Assembly: GCA_031216915.1 (NCBI GenBank)
Contig: CM062296.1
Location: 665,385,838-665,449,837, forward strand
Reading direction: 5' to 3'
DNA: 64,000 nt
Origin: Pictodentalium vernedei
Taxonomy: Eukaryota > Mollusca > Scaphopoda > Dentaliida > Dentaliidae
This document shows positions 22,587-34,336 of the stretch, piece by piece; position 1 is the first letter of the stretch, and each line of letters opens with the position of its first letter. A program made the translations under genes and the position numbers. Below the pieces are notes generated by a model. The model did not search any database, was not told where the DNA came from, and saw only the letters and a list, made by a program, of their open reading frames with translations.

Positions 22587-22654
22587 GAAACACTGGACTA
22601 CTGCTGGTCTACAGTGACACATAAAACTTGTGTAAACTAGAGATGGTCTGTCGC

Positions 22655-23490
22655 CCGGTATACCCCTGCCGTGGCATACCGCCTGGTGTGGGTGACTGAA
22701 AAGGGGCATTCAATTTTTCTAAGTAAAAAAAAAATCCAATATGGCCACCAGATGGCCATCTTGAATTTGATCGTTAAAAAATTATCTTACGCACCGCTTC
22801 TAATTGTGTCAATCATTTATACTGACTTTCATGAATATGCAGCAAAAACTGTAGTGGTTTGCTTCATAAGAAATTTGCAAAATCCAATATGGCCACCAGT
22901 CGGCCATCTTGAAACCGAGCGGGAAAAAAATTATGTCAAGCACTTCCCCTCGTCATGTTGATCATTTTTGTGAAGTTTCATCAAAATGCAGCTAAAACTG
23001 TGGAAGTAGTTCACTCCACAAGTTTACACGTGCAGCGGACCGATGACGACAGACCGACCGATGAACAAGTTGACTCCTATTTATTTATTTATTTTATTGA
23101 TGTTTAAGGTCACATATTTATGCACAATGGCTAATCATGACCGTGACAGTTTTACGGGTGGAGGAAGCCGGAGTACCCGGAGAGAACCACCGAGCAACGA
23201 CGAGCAGCTGCCAGCTCCCCAACATCATAACTCCGCACTGCAGCACAGGCAGGGTTAGATTGGTTGAAGACATGCGTACCATCGACGTGCAGTACGCCTT
23301 AGTACACGGCGTCATCGTGCCCCCACGCGGGCAATGGAGATGAAGTGTCTTGCCCAAGGACACAACGCGGTTGCCACAGGTGTGATTCGAACCGAGGACC
23401 TCTCGGCTTGCAGCCTGCACCTCTACCAACTGAGCTACCGCGCTCCCCAGTTGACTCCTATATACCCCCCTAAACTTCGTTTTGTGTATA
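22655..23490 (+). mobile_element. Repeat with CCTATATACCCCCC-type tail, split by a SINE
   Basis: It starts near GGTATACCCCTGCCGTGGC. Two units share AATATGGCCACCAG followed by GGCCATCTTGAA. It ends in GACAGACCGACCGATGAACA and, after the SINE, CCTATATACCCCCCTAAACT. That tail resembles those of the elements at 53970 and 59332. The SINE insertion site is marked by an exact 13-bp duplication. Confidence 0.55.
23081..23448 (-). mobile_element. tRNA-derived SINE with 13-bp target duplication
   Basis: On the minus strand it begins GGGGAGCGCGGTAGCTCAGT, a tRNA-like head with A box TAGCTCAGTTGG (23426-23437) and B box GGTTCGAATC (23384-23393). A conserved block TGTCCTTGGGCAAGACACTT follows. It ends in TGACCTTAAACATC and a (TAAA)n tail. 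AGTTGACTCCTAT flanks both sides (23068-23080 and 23449-23461). The central block resembles domains shared by metazoan SINE superfamilies (Nin-DC type, from memory). Both promoter boxes look usable. Confidence 0.88.
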
Positions 23491-23734
23491 AATATCAATG
23501 AACTGCACTATGCATTGTAAAACTGATAGTTAGTTGAACAGTATATTCCGTGCTGAAATGCCAATTGAAGCCTGCTTTTGCACTCAAAATCAAAAGAATT
23601 TCCCGGAGGAGGCCTGGACTCCCACCAACGACAGGGAGAAACCCCCTCTCTGGCGTTCCGCATCACAGCATAGGCTTTTAGCCAAGGCAAATTATTTGGC
23701 TTAGGATATTTTTTAGCCGTGGCAATTTGCCCCT

Positions 23735-23870
23735 ACTTAACAGGGCTGTCTATGGCTGTGATATGACCAAAACATAGGTGTGAAGTCAAGTTCAGCCAAT
23801 CGCTTATACCTATGCTACCCATTTTGCCAGACTTCCACCCCAGGTTTTGGTTAACGGGTCCTATTTTAGG
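23735..23870 (-). repeat. SINE-like family B, partial copy
   Basis: TCTATGGCTGTGATATGACC, CAAGTTCAGCCAATCGCTTA and GACTTCCACCCCAGGTTTTG align with the copies at 4563 and 23998. The tail motif is missing. Confidence 0.45.
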
Positions 23871-23997
23871 TATGTGATAACATTCATTTGTATTTAAGTG
23901 TAAGGTGCAAGAGGAAACATTTGGCTGGAAATTGCCCTAACTCTCAGGTTTTGGAATATAAACATTATCATGACAATGCTATGAAGTTCAATTTTTC

Positions 23998-24230
23998 ACC
24001 TATTTTATTTATTGGTGTTTTAAGGCCTCTTTCAGCCTCTATGGCTATAACTTGACTGCCAAACAAGTATAAAACCAAGTTCAGTTGATTATTTATAGCT
24101 ATACTGCCTCTTTGGAGGACTTTCATCCCATGTATTGCTTAACAGGTCAGCTTTTTACCTGTAAAGCAGAATTTGTTTACCACAGTCAACAAGGCAGAAT
24201 TTGTTTACCACAGTAAACAAGCACCACTTC
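23998..24230 (-). repeat. SINE-like family B copy with short direct duplication
   Basis: It opens ATTTTATTTATTGGTGTTTT and continues with TCTATGGCTATAACTTGACT and GAGGACTTTCATCCCATG. Near its end GCAGAATTTGTTTACCACAG is duplicated directly at about 24168 and 24192. Confidence 0.5.
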
Positions 24231-24749
24231 CCATGGTTCAGGTAAGTTTTGGAGGAGAGCACACAAAAGCTTAAAGTAGAAATCAATATCTAAATTCAAT
24301 GGAAAGCATATACAGGTCATCAGGGCTTACTTAAGATAAGGCCATGGTTAATTCTCGGGTTAGCGTTATTTGCCTTGTTTTGGTTTTTGTCTGAAATAAT
24401 AATGCAATTTCTTTATTATTGGCTCCTCAAATAGTTCGGCTCTTTTAGAGGGCCAGAAATTGCCCAGAATACACTATTTCAGGTTTCTTCCTCATCCATT
24501 GAAATGCCAGATTATTGCCTCATTTTTGCCAGATTGCTATAGCCATCTAGTAATTATGAGGCAATAGTCTGGTGTTATTAAGAGTAAAATCTTAACTAAT
24601 GGTACATTTTGTTATAGGCTGTTTTGTTCTACTATCTGAGACAACCTACACATGCAATGAAGCAGTGTGCAAGTGCAAAAGAATTAAATATGCATCTTAT
24701 GGAAAGGGATATATTATGCCATTTGCCCAAGAGGATACAACAAGTATAA
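24231..24749. other. eL42 intron, nothing recognised
   Basis: AT-rich sequence without exon-like or element-like structure that I can support. Confidence 0.35.
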
Positions 24750-25081
24750 TGCAAAGCGTGGGCCACTGCCCCCAACCTGTATGCAAGTTTGAAGTAGCCT
24801 TAATGTATTGTGGGAGAGAAAAATTTTCTGAGTGGAAAGAGTGAAAACAGAAAAATTTTCTAAGTAAAAAAAAGGTCCATAACTCTGGGAGAAATTTTTG
24901 GACAGAACCATTCCTTGTGCACATCCGTTCCCCCATGCAGGCCTATCAGCATACCAAAGGAGATCCAAATCCGAGCGATGGCTTTGAAATTACACTGCAA
25001 AATGTTTGGACGGATGTACTGATGGAGGGATTCATTAGATACCCCTGAATCCTCCTTTAGAGGTCGGGGGCATAATTAATA
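24750..25081 (+). repeat. Repeat fragment ending AGGTCGGGGGCATAA
   Basis: It contains a duplicated block GAAAAATTTTCT (about 24818 and 24852), a short GGACGGATG stretch and the tail AGGTCGGGGGCATAATT, similar to the tail of the element ending at 5692. The left edge is not defined. Confidence 0.4.
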
Positions 25082-25669
25082 ACATTTTGCTCTGATAACC
25101 TGGAATCAAGCTAAACTGAAAATTAATTAAATGTCACCTAAGTTTTGAAGACATTCAGTCAGGCTTACAGAGTAGACCAAATCGCAGCATTTAATAATGT
25201 CCTCAAATATGGTCATGACCCCCAAATTTGGCAAATTATGGCAGTAATACTCTATAAAAATCACAACAATTTGTGAGAGCAACAGATCAAGCTGTAATTT
25301 GTTTTACTGATCACTCAAAAATTAGCTGTCTATAACAAGTGGAATGGTGAAAATGTCCAGGCCTGTTCCTGGTACTGAAACGTTGCAACAAATTTCTAAA
25401 GATAATTTTCCCACAATACAGAGGCAAGATGAAATCTTAAGCTATATCTGTTTCAATTACAGTCCCAGGGCTGGACTGGAAACGGAGTTTACAATGTAGC
25501 CCATCGTTAGGATATGTTATATAACATTGTGGTAACCTGCAGGAAAAACTTCTGGCATTGCTTTTCCTCCTTCTCTGCTTTTACTAGGTGAACCATGCTG
25601 TTGACGTTTTCACAAAATTTCCATCAAAATAAAGAGCAACAACTCATGTGTGATCATGCTTTACTGAGA
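25082..25669. other. eL42 intron, nothing recognised
   Basis: No hairpin, terminal repeat or plausible exon was found in this AT-rich stretch. Confidence 0.35.
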
Positions 25670-25675
25670 TCGTGT

Positions 25676-26298
25676 CAGGCCTCGAAATAAGAGGCGAACG
25701 CTCGTACCGTTCGCCTATCGGTTACGCAGATTTGTTTTCAGGCGAACGCTCGATCGGTTAACCAAAAATCACGCCGATGGCCGACGAAGTTGGTTGTTAC
25801 ATGATGAGAAAAGTTTTCAACATTTTTCCTCCCACTGATTTAAAAGAAGCACTGCAGTGAACAAAACGAGAACAAAATGCTCATGTGATTATCATACAGC
25901 ATATTTCAATCATTACTGTACTTGTGGGTGTATAAATCTTTCGTATTAACATAATATGAAATAATAAGCCACACAGCAAAATAAACAAAATTCTTTAAGG
26001 ATTATTAGACACAAAAATCATATAAAGCGAAGAACAACCAATGTTAATGTGTGCATACATGAATGTGTGAGTATGTGGGGGTGGGGGGGGGGGGGGGTGG
26101 GGTTGTCTAATTGCCAAACTAATTTGGGAAGAACTGTAGTTGGGTATGTTAGAAGCTTTGTTGGTATTAATACTTTTAATGCAATGGTTAACCAATTGGT
26201 TTATGAAAAAAATCTAGGTAACCGATCAACAGGTTAACCATTGTCAAATGAGGCAACCTGCTGGAAGGTTTATCAAAATGTTGATATTTCGAGGCCTG
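25676..26298. mobile_element. hAT-like non-autonomous transposon, CAGGCCTCGAAATA ends, 6-bp TSD
   Basis: The 623-bp element has the terminal inverted repeat CAGGCCTCGAAATA and TATTTCGAGGCCTG. It is flanked by TCGTGT on both sides (25670-25675, 26299-26304). A longer copy at 37939-40240 has the same ends and a different 6-bp duplication, AGCTGG. The CAGG..CTCG terminus is typical of hAT-like elements, where 5-8-bp duplications are known. It includes a G15 tract (26083-26097) and the intact GCTGGAAG site into which another element inserted in the longer copy. Confidence 0.85.
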
Positions 26299-26331
26299 TC
26301 GTGTGTTAGTTGTTACTGTTTATTTTGGCAG

Positions 26332-26397
26332 AAATTCTGTTCAGATGTAAGCAGCACTCTACTCACATGGATACTACCCACACGATTTTACTCCCAG
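26332..26397 (+). other. Possible cryptic exon (speculative)
   Basis: Sixty-six bases between TTTATTTTGGCAG and GTAAGTGTGG form an open 22-codon frame (starting KFCSDVSSTLL). The splice signals are good, but it lies on the strand opposite to eL42 and has no recognisable partner exon. Confidence 0.1.
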
Positions 26398-26828
26398 GTA
26401 AGTGTGGTTTTTTGGCGTGCCTAGTTTGTGATTTTCAACATCGCCGGAATCTCGAACACTCCGACAGTTCCCTTTGCAGAGGGTAAAACAGAAGTGGCAT
26501 TAAGCCTGCTTTTGATCCTGAAGCCGCAAAAAAGTAAATTTACTGTGTCCAATCAATCCATGGTGTGTAAGGCTATTAATCATTCCTGCTGAACCATCAA
26601 TAAACAAAAGTGCTCTCAAAAATCAAGTTATTATAGTATATATATTATTTCAGTTTTGCATATAGCATTATCTGTTCTCACAAGAAGAATTCTTTCCATT
26701 TTTATAAACTCTACCCACATATGGACCGACTGGGTAAGAAGTTCTGCCTGAAATCCAGGTAGAACTTCTTGCTCAATTGGCCCATCCTGGGGAGGAGGGG
26801 TTTGTAAAACAAAGAAAAAACAACAAAA

Positions 26829-28991
26829 TGAAAGTGTCAATGACACTGTAGCTCAACTTGTCAAGACAAAGACATGTACATGTATAGTATGTGACACAGC
26901 AATGACAAACATCTAGGTAATGACCTGATAACAAAGGTACATATAAAGTATTGTAACGGTCTGTACATGAATACTGACCGTTGCCTGTAACAAATGTATA
27001 GATAAAGTATTGTAAAGGTGGGTGACAGTCAGATGCTGAACTAGAAAAAATCTTTGAGTCCCAGAGTGGGTCTGACTGAACCCCAAAATATTTGTTCTCA
27101 TAGCACAGTGATAACAAAGGCACCCCAAAACACACTCGTTCCTGTCCCAAGGTGAAAACAAAAGTACTCAAGATGTTTTGTGAAGATCAGTTCATAAATA
27201 CGAGCTGTATAGAACTTGTGACAAAAAACTGATTGGACCTAATTTCGGTACAAAATGGCCACTGGCAGCCATCTTGAATTTTGGACCGTACCCAGAAACA
27301 CTCATTCTCATCCCAAGGAGATAACAAAGGTACCCAAGAAGTTTTGTGAAGATCGGTTCATAAATACAGCCTCTACTCTGAGCCGTATTGACATGTGTGC
27401 TTACATTGTGTAAGTAGCACTGAATAAATCAAAGTTCATCTAATTTGCATAATTTCGGCATTAAAAAAAAACCCTTACAATATGTGATGTATTCCATGTT
27501 ACTAAACATTCAAACAAAAATTTATTCAAATCAGAACTTTCATACAGAAGTTCTATACAAAAGACTGATTGCACTAATTTTGGTACAAAATGGCTGCTGG
27601 TGGCCATCTTGAATTTCGGACCACTCCCCAAAACACTCGCTCTCATCCCACGGTGATAACAAAGGTACCCAAGAAGTTTCGTAAAGATTGGTTCATAAAT
27701 ATGGCCTCTAGTCTGAGCTGTATAGAAGATGTGTACAAAAAAACTGATTAGACCTAATTTCGGTACAAAATGGCCACTGGCAGCCATCTTGAATTTTAGA
27801 CTGCACCCAGAAACACTCGTTCTCGTCCCAAGGTGATAACAAAGGTACCCAAGACATTTCGTGAAGATCAGTTCATAAATACAGACTCTAGTCTGAGCCG
27901 TATTGACATGTGTACTTACTGTGTGTAAGTCGCACTGAAAAAATCAAAGTTCATCTAATTTGCATAATTTCTGCACGAGAAAAAACCCCGTATTATATGT
28001 GATGCATCCCATGGTACTAAACATTCACACAAAATAATTATTCAAATCAGGGCTTTCATATGGAAGTTCTGTGCAACAATCTGATTGCACCTAATTTTGT
28101 ACAAAATGGCTGCCATCGGCCATCTTGAATTTCGGACCGGACCCAAAAACACTCGTTCTCGTCCCACGGTGATACCAAAGGTACCCAAGAAGTTTCGTAA
28201 AGATCGGTTCATAAATACGGCCTCTAGCCCGAGCCGTATTGGCATTTGCACTTACAGTGCTGAAAGTAACCCCAAAAAACATCAAAATTAGTCTAATTTG
28301 CACAATTTACGTACGAGAAAAAAACCTGTATTATATGTGATGTATCCCATGGTACTAAACATTCATACAAAAAATTATTCAAATCAGAGCTTTCATATGG
28401 AAGTTCTGTACAAAAAACAGATTTCTGCATCGTCGGTACAAAATGGCGGCTGGCAGCCATCTTGAATTTCGGACCGCACCCAAAAACACTCGTTCTCGTC
28501 CCACGGTCATAACAAAGGTACCCAAGAAGTTTCGTAAAGATCGGTTCATAAATACGGCCTCTAGCCCGAGCCATAGCAGCTTGGCACTTACAGCTCTGAA
28601 AGTAACACTAAATAAATCAAAGTCAGTCTAATTTGCATAATTTACGCACGAGAAAAAAACCCGTATTATATGTGATGTATCCCATGGTACTAAACATTTA
28701 TACAAAACTTTATTCAAATCAGAACTTCCATACAGAAGTTCTGTACAAAAAACTGATTTTTGCATCATCGGTACAAAATGGCCACTGGCAGCCATCTTGA
28801 ATTTCGGACCACACCTAAAAACACTCGTTCCCGTCCCAGGGTCATAACAAAGGTACACAAGAAGTTTCGTAAAGATCGGTTCATAAATACGACCTCTAGC
28901 CCGAGCCATAGCCAATTGTTGACGTACGGACAGATGGACGACGGGCCATGACAATAGCTCAAATTTGACTTCGTCAAAGTTGAGCTAAAAA
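26829..28991 (+). mobile_element. GTCAATGAC-family tandem-core element (copy c)
   Basis: Same head and same ACCCAAGAAGTTTCGTAAAG core as copies b, e and f, with several units and internal TTTGCATAATTT spacers. It ends in GTCAAAGTTGAGCTAAAAAA after a short GTACGGACAGATGGACGACG stretch. It lies in the 9.9-kb eL42 intron, opposite to the gene. Confidence 0.75.
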
Positions 28992-29585
28992 ACCACAGGC
29001 ATAACGGCAGTTTATTGGCATTGATTGGCTTGAATGCATTCTACAGAGAACACCCATCGTTTACTGGGCATTCAGAGGATATTTGTCAAGTAAACAATGA
29101 GAAATAGTTCAGGAGAGCAATTTGCTTACCTCAGTAGCTCCCACTCCAGGAGAGTGATTTTGTGCCACCCTGGCTTTTTCAAAAATCAAGTCTGCATAAT
29201 TAAAATTTGGGGGGCCTAGAGACTTTTACATATTTTTTCTACACTTTGATAGTCTACATCATGTGGCTTTGCAGCTGCTTTTGGGCAAGTCTTGGCTGCC
29301 CATCTAGACCTGCCTAAAAACAACTACCAAGATACTTGGAACGTAACTTGTGAGTTAGCCCAAAGACTCCATGTAGGGGTACTTGTTCTGTTGCAAAAAA
29401 AATGTAATCAAAGTCGGAATTAGGCCCTTAAGGGTTAAAATGTGCAATTATTTGATGCCTACTACCAATTTTCATGACTGACGTAAAACAAAGTATTAAT
29501 TCAAGACTTTGGTGACCGGGTGTAAAACAATACATTTCTACATTAATACACTATTCATATATAGAAATACAGTCATAAATCCTAC
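28992..29585. other. eL42 intron next to the exon
   Basis: Unique-looking sequence. Around 29105-29165 the motif CAGGAGAGYRATTT occurs twice, as it also does near 62450 and 63100; this may be an old MITE end. Confidence 0.35.
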
Positions 29586-29702
29586 CTTCTTTTTCTTGTC
29601 TCCTCCCAGTTCAAAATGTTTACATCTCTTGATTGGCAACTGTTTTCTGTACTTGCATTCTGTACATTCCATTCTCAACACAATTTTCTTTGTGGTTTTG
29701 GC
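29586..29702 (-). CDS. RPL36A: Ribosomal protein eL42 (RPL36A/L44), internal exon
   Basis: On the minus strand the acceptor TATATTTCAG is followed by 39 codons starting [17 protein letters not shown], passing through [16 protein letters not shown] and ending at the donor GTAGGATT. This matches the C-terminal region of eL42, the large-subunit protein at the ribosomal E site. The pair Cys-x2-Cys (ECTEC) is half of the zinc site; the other half is in the missing N-terminal exon. The segment is two residues shorter here than in vertebrates, which I associate with invertebrate eL42. It is phase 0 on both sides, with no stop or frameshift, so the gene looks functional. Confidence 0.95.
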
Positions 29703-31096
29703 CTGAAATATATGTAACTGTCTCAATATCGAAGGCTGCTATTACAGCTTTGCTGAAAGACACTTCAATTGTTCAATGTTGGTTACAATTTATTGGACTG
29801 TGCTATGGACATTTTTTATTCGAGTTTAATGACCCTTTCGACAGCCAGGGTCACCTCATGCCGAGGTATGTAGTTTGTCCTATAAACTGTATGTGAAGCC
29901 CAAAAAAACTTTTTCTGTTTCGCCGGCACCTCCCTCATCATTGAAAATTTGCCTCATCATCACTTTTTATTCAAAATCTTTTCATTGATACTATTTTGCA
30001 GTAGTGGTACTAAAAATTTAACTATCTATATCTTGTTTGACAAAGCTCACTGAGCTCTGTCATACAAGATATGTACAGGTGGTTAAATCTACAAGTGCAG
30101 AATGGGAAATATTCACTGCTGAAAACATTGTTTTTTCCACAAAGTGTACTGTAACCTGCCTAATAATAGTGCTGACACCGTTATTAATTCTGGAGAAAAA
30201 ATCTCAGCAATCACAATTCTTTGGCAATGATGAATAGAAGGAAAATACGTCACTATTATTATTATTTCCAATCAAACATCCTGACCATCACTATTATTAT
30301 GCAGAAAAGAGTAGAGAGGTAAATTAATAATTCCAACTATTTTTAGGATTGTGTATTAACAAAAAAAAAGAAAGAAAAAAGCCCATTCCCCCACCCCCAC
30401 ACTTTATCATCAGCTAGAAAATTTGCCTAAAAAATAAGAAAAAAAGAATAATAAGCCAAACTAAACATTTTTGGATAGAATTTCCTCAATCAACCTTTGC
30501 CTTCTATTCAACAAGGCCAATTCAAAACCAATGCTCAGTACAGACTACATAACATAGAGGAGAGTAGTTGGAAGGTAAATCTCTTTAATGATGTTTAAAG
30601 TCATTTTCAGCATCTGTGACTATATTGCAATAACAAAAGAAGAATAAAGTCATGTTTAGATAAGTATTTATAATGTATTGCCCATTCAGGAGGACTTTCA
30701 TCCCAGGCACTGGTTTCCAGTTAAAAAGGTTTGACCAGTAGAGCAGAATTTGTCTAGAACTGTGTGCAAATCTCAGTTTCCCAGGATTCCATGAGGATTG
30801 TAATAACTTTGTTTTCTAAGAGTTTAATGGCACTTTCTATGGCAGTGGCCAACAAATATTTTAACATAATTTTCTATGTAAATTTGACAATCTCATTACC
30901 ACTGCTAATCAAACACTACATCCAATAACAATTACAGTTGCAGCAATAGAAAAGGCAAGTTGATAGCCCACCCGATGCCATAATATCCAATCACAAATGG
31001 AGTTGGTGGGGAGGAATAGGGGCAACTGCAATCTATTTGGGAGCTGTAGAGGATATCTCGAAGAATTACATGTGTAATACACTTTTTCATAAAAAT
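29703..31096. other. eL42 30.9-kb intron, downstream part
   Basis: It holds a small hairpin at about 30030-30075 (ATATCTTGT..ACAAGATAT around GAGCTC) and a SINE-like family B copy at 30583-30770 (GATGTTTAAAGTCATTTTCAG, GAGGACTTTCATCCCAGGCA). Otherwise it is unique-looking. DIRS-3 begins at its end. Confidence 0.45.
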
Positions 31097-31401
31097 TATA
31101 AATTCGAAGTAATTTGTATATTTTTATACTTACCAATGGCCCAGACTAGCTGGTGCTAACTCAAGTTATCAAGGGCCAAACACAAATTTTGAACCCCCCT
31201 CCCCCCCATCCCCAAAATTTGCTTGCAAAACCAAAATTAAAAGTCCTATCTGGCCCTCCATACATTTACTCTCCGCACATGCGCAGATGTCAGTAAGTGA
31301 CCGGAATTGGCGTCAACATCATTCTTTGTAGAAGAGAGTACTACATAATAATTCAGCGGGGAGGAATGAGTGCCCACTCATGGGAGGGCCATCTCCGTCT
31401 G

Positions 31402-31480
31402 GTAAGTATAAAAATATACAAATTACTTTGAATTTATATTTTTACACTATAACCCAATGGCTCAGACTAGCTGAATCGTA
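31402..31480. repeat. DIRS-3 internal complementary region
   Basis: AAGTATAAAAATATACAAATT reverse-complements the left terminus near 31098-31135. The following TTACACTATAACCCAATGG and CTCAGACTAGCTGAATC reverse-complement the right terminus near 59230-59268, with a few differences. The blocks abut, as in DIRS-1 and DIRS-2. Confidence 0.75.
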
Positions 31481-31612
31481 AAAAGGAGGAGGGCCTAGGA
31501 CTTCAGAATTAGATCAATATAGTTCCAATCCTGTAATCCAAGGTGAAAGGAAATTAAAATTATTAGGAATTACATGTATGTCTCTCTATACATATATTAT
31601 AAACAAGAGGCC

Positions 31613-34336
31613 CCAGTGTGCCTGCAGGCGCTCACCTGACATGGTAGTCTAAATATCAAACCAGGGACTTGACTTGAATAAGCTGCATACGCCCCTCCTA
31701 AGAAAAGCATATACCAACTATATGAAGCGATTGTGCCCACACAATACACAAGATTTTCCTTCTATTTTCAGTTCCTGCACTTTTACGTCCCAAAATTGAG
31801 ATAAACGCATAAAAAACAGATTTTTTTTTATTTTTGTTCGGAAATTTTCGAAGTCCCTAACAAAATATTTTCAGACTAAAATTTTTTTTTCTTCTGCTTA
31901 AAATTGACCAAAATGCATAAAAACCCCGAAAATTTTTTAAGTCCCACCTGGACCCCAAATTTTCAGTGTAAAAAAAAAAATACAAAACTTTTGTCTTAAA
32001 ATTGACAAAAATGCATAAAAAACAATGAAACTAATTTCCAGATTTTGGTCCAAAATTTCCAAGTCCCACCCGAAACCCAAATTTTCAGTGTAAAAAAAAA
32101 TTTTTTTTTTGTCTTAAAATTGACCGAAACGCATAAAAAACAAAAAACTCATTTCCGGATTTTGGTCCAAAATTTCTAAGTCCAGACCGGGACCCCAAAT
32201 TTTCAGCCTAAATATGAACCCAGGGACTTGGCTTGAACAAACTAGAATCCCCCCCCCACCCCACCCAAGGGTGCTGCATACCAAATATCAAACGATTCTG
32301 ATTTGTGGATCTGAAGAAGATTTTTAAAGAATATTCCTCATATTGCACTAATTTGAACATTTGGGCTCCCATAGGGAACCCAAATATGGACCGAGGGACT
32401 GATTTTAACAAATATGTGAATCAATGTTCCAAAGATGTTATATGTAAAATATGAAAGCTTTTGGAGCAGTGGTTTGGAAGCAAACAATTCTTTAATTTTT
32501 TCCCATTGCCCACAGTGTTAAATGAAAGTGTCAATGACACTGTAGCTCAACTTGACAAACTTGAACTTGGTAAGTTATAAATGAAATGGCAAAATTGAAG
32601 ATCATTGGTACCAATGTTATTTTTTTTGCCAGTGGCAACATTTTTTGACAGAAACCCGAAGAAAATCGATAGCTCCCATCTAGAGGCCTCCCTAAACAAG
32701 CATGCCAGGTTTCAAAGCAATCCGATCATAAATGTGACCTATAGGGTGTACAAAAGGGAAATATTGTGGTCTGACTAGACTTAGTTCTAAGAACGTTGGC
32801 CGTGGCAATATTTTTTGACAGAAATGGAAGAAAATCGATAGCTCCCATCTAGAGGTCTCCCCAAACAAGCATACCAGGTTTCAAAGCAATCAAATCATGA
32901 ATGTGCCCTGTAGGGTGTGCCAAAGGGAAATATTGTGGTCTGACTAAAACGAGTTCTAAAAACGTTGTCCGCAGCAACATTTTTTGACGGAAATTGAAGA
33001 AAATAGATAGCTCCCATCTAGAGGTCACCCCAAACAAGCATGCCAGGTTTCAAAGCAATCCGATCATAAATGTACCCTGTAGGGTGTGCCAAAGGGAAAT
33101 ATTGAGTCTTCTGACTAAAGTAAGTTTTAAGAACGTTGGCCGCGGCAACATTTTTTGACAGAAATTGAAGAAAATCGATAGCTGCCATCTAGAGGTCTTC
33201 CCAAACAAGCATACCAGGTTTCAAAGCAATCTGATAATAAATGTGTCCTGTAGGGTGTGCCAAAGGGAAATATTGAGGTCTGACTAAATAAACTAAGTTC
33301 TGCGAACATTGGCCGTGGCAACATTTTTTGCCAGAAATTGAAGAAAATCGATAGCTCCCATCTAGAGGTCACCCTAAATAAGCGTACCAGGTTTCAAAGC
33401 AATGAAATCATAAATGTGCCCTGTAGGGTGTGCCAAAGGGAAATATTGTGGTTTGACTAAACTAAGTTCTAAGAACGTTGGCCGCGGCAACATTTTTTGA
33501 TGGAAATTGAAGAAAATCGATAGCTCCCATCTAGAGGTCACCCCAAACAAGCATACCAAGTTTCAAAGTAATCTGATCATAAATGCGACCTGTGAGGTGT
33601 GCCAAAGGAAATTGTGGACGTACGTACTAACGTACTAACATACTAACGTACGTACGTACGCCAACGGACGAGAAGTGATGGCAATAGCTCAGCTTGACTT
33701 TGTCAAGTTGAGCTAAAAATGCTGACTCAGCATTTTTTTCAAAGTCCCGAAAAAGTACCTTATGACAAAACCGATGGCAATTTTTTTTTACCATTCCTTT
33801 CTGTTGGTCCCAAGGAAGCCTCACACCAAATAAAAATTCTCAGTGCCGTGCAGTTTTGGAGATGTGGACGTTTTCGCTTTTTTCTATTTTTGGCTCCTGA
33901 GGTTCCCACGGGGCTGCAGGAAAAAAATTTGGGGCATAAATCAAGTACTTATAACCCAATAATACCTCACGTTAAATTTGGTTCAAACTGGCCTCTCAGT
34001 TCAGAAAATAGAAATTCTGGGCGGGGCAAAAATTCTTGCCCCTCCCAGAACAAAGGCAAATATTGCCCGTCTAACTTCTCTTGAACAAACTTGAGTCTAC
34101 ACCTCAAATGGAAGCTGCATACCAAATATTAAGTCTCTGCTACGGCTGGTTCAATATGAGCAGAAACCCAAAGTGAAGAAAAATCCAAATGCCCCTATAT
34201 AACCGCTACTCATGTGAATTTTCATTGAACTGCAGCCAGTGGCTTGGGAGAAAATGACCCAAACACCACCTTCACAACGTACGACGGACAAAAAGTGATC
34301 AGAAAAGCTCACCCTGACTTTCAGTCAGGTGAGCTA
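31613..34336 (+). mobile_element. ACAAGAGGCCCC-family element (copy c), itself interrupted
   Basis: The head ACAAGAGGCCCCAGTGTGCC and the tail GACTTTCAGTCAGGTGAGCT define it. Its first core is a unit of about 120 bp (GGTCCAAAATTTCCAAGTCC, ATTTTCAGTGTAAAAA) shared with copy d. The last part (33720-34300) matches the long terminal segment of copies a and b. A GTCAATGAC-family element is inserted at 32523. It lies in the DIRS-3 3' region. Confidence 0.75.
32523..33719 (+). mobile_element. GTCAATGAC-family element (copy d) with a different core
   Basis: The head and tail are as in the other copies, but the tandem unit (about 175-180 bp) carries CGGCAACATTTTTTGACAG and ATCGATAGCTCCCATCTAGA, unrelated to cores a or b. 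The microsatellite is CGTACTAACGTACTAACATA-like (33612-33660). It interrupts copy c: the uninterrupted site CAGTGTTAAAAAGTGCTGAC survives at 8877 and 48371. Confidence 0.8.

Noticed and set aside
23384..23448. A tRNA gene
   Set aside because: The tRNA-like part is the head of a SINE with target duplications and a (TAAA)n tail, and the same unit recurs at 61069.
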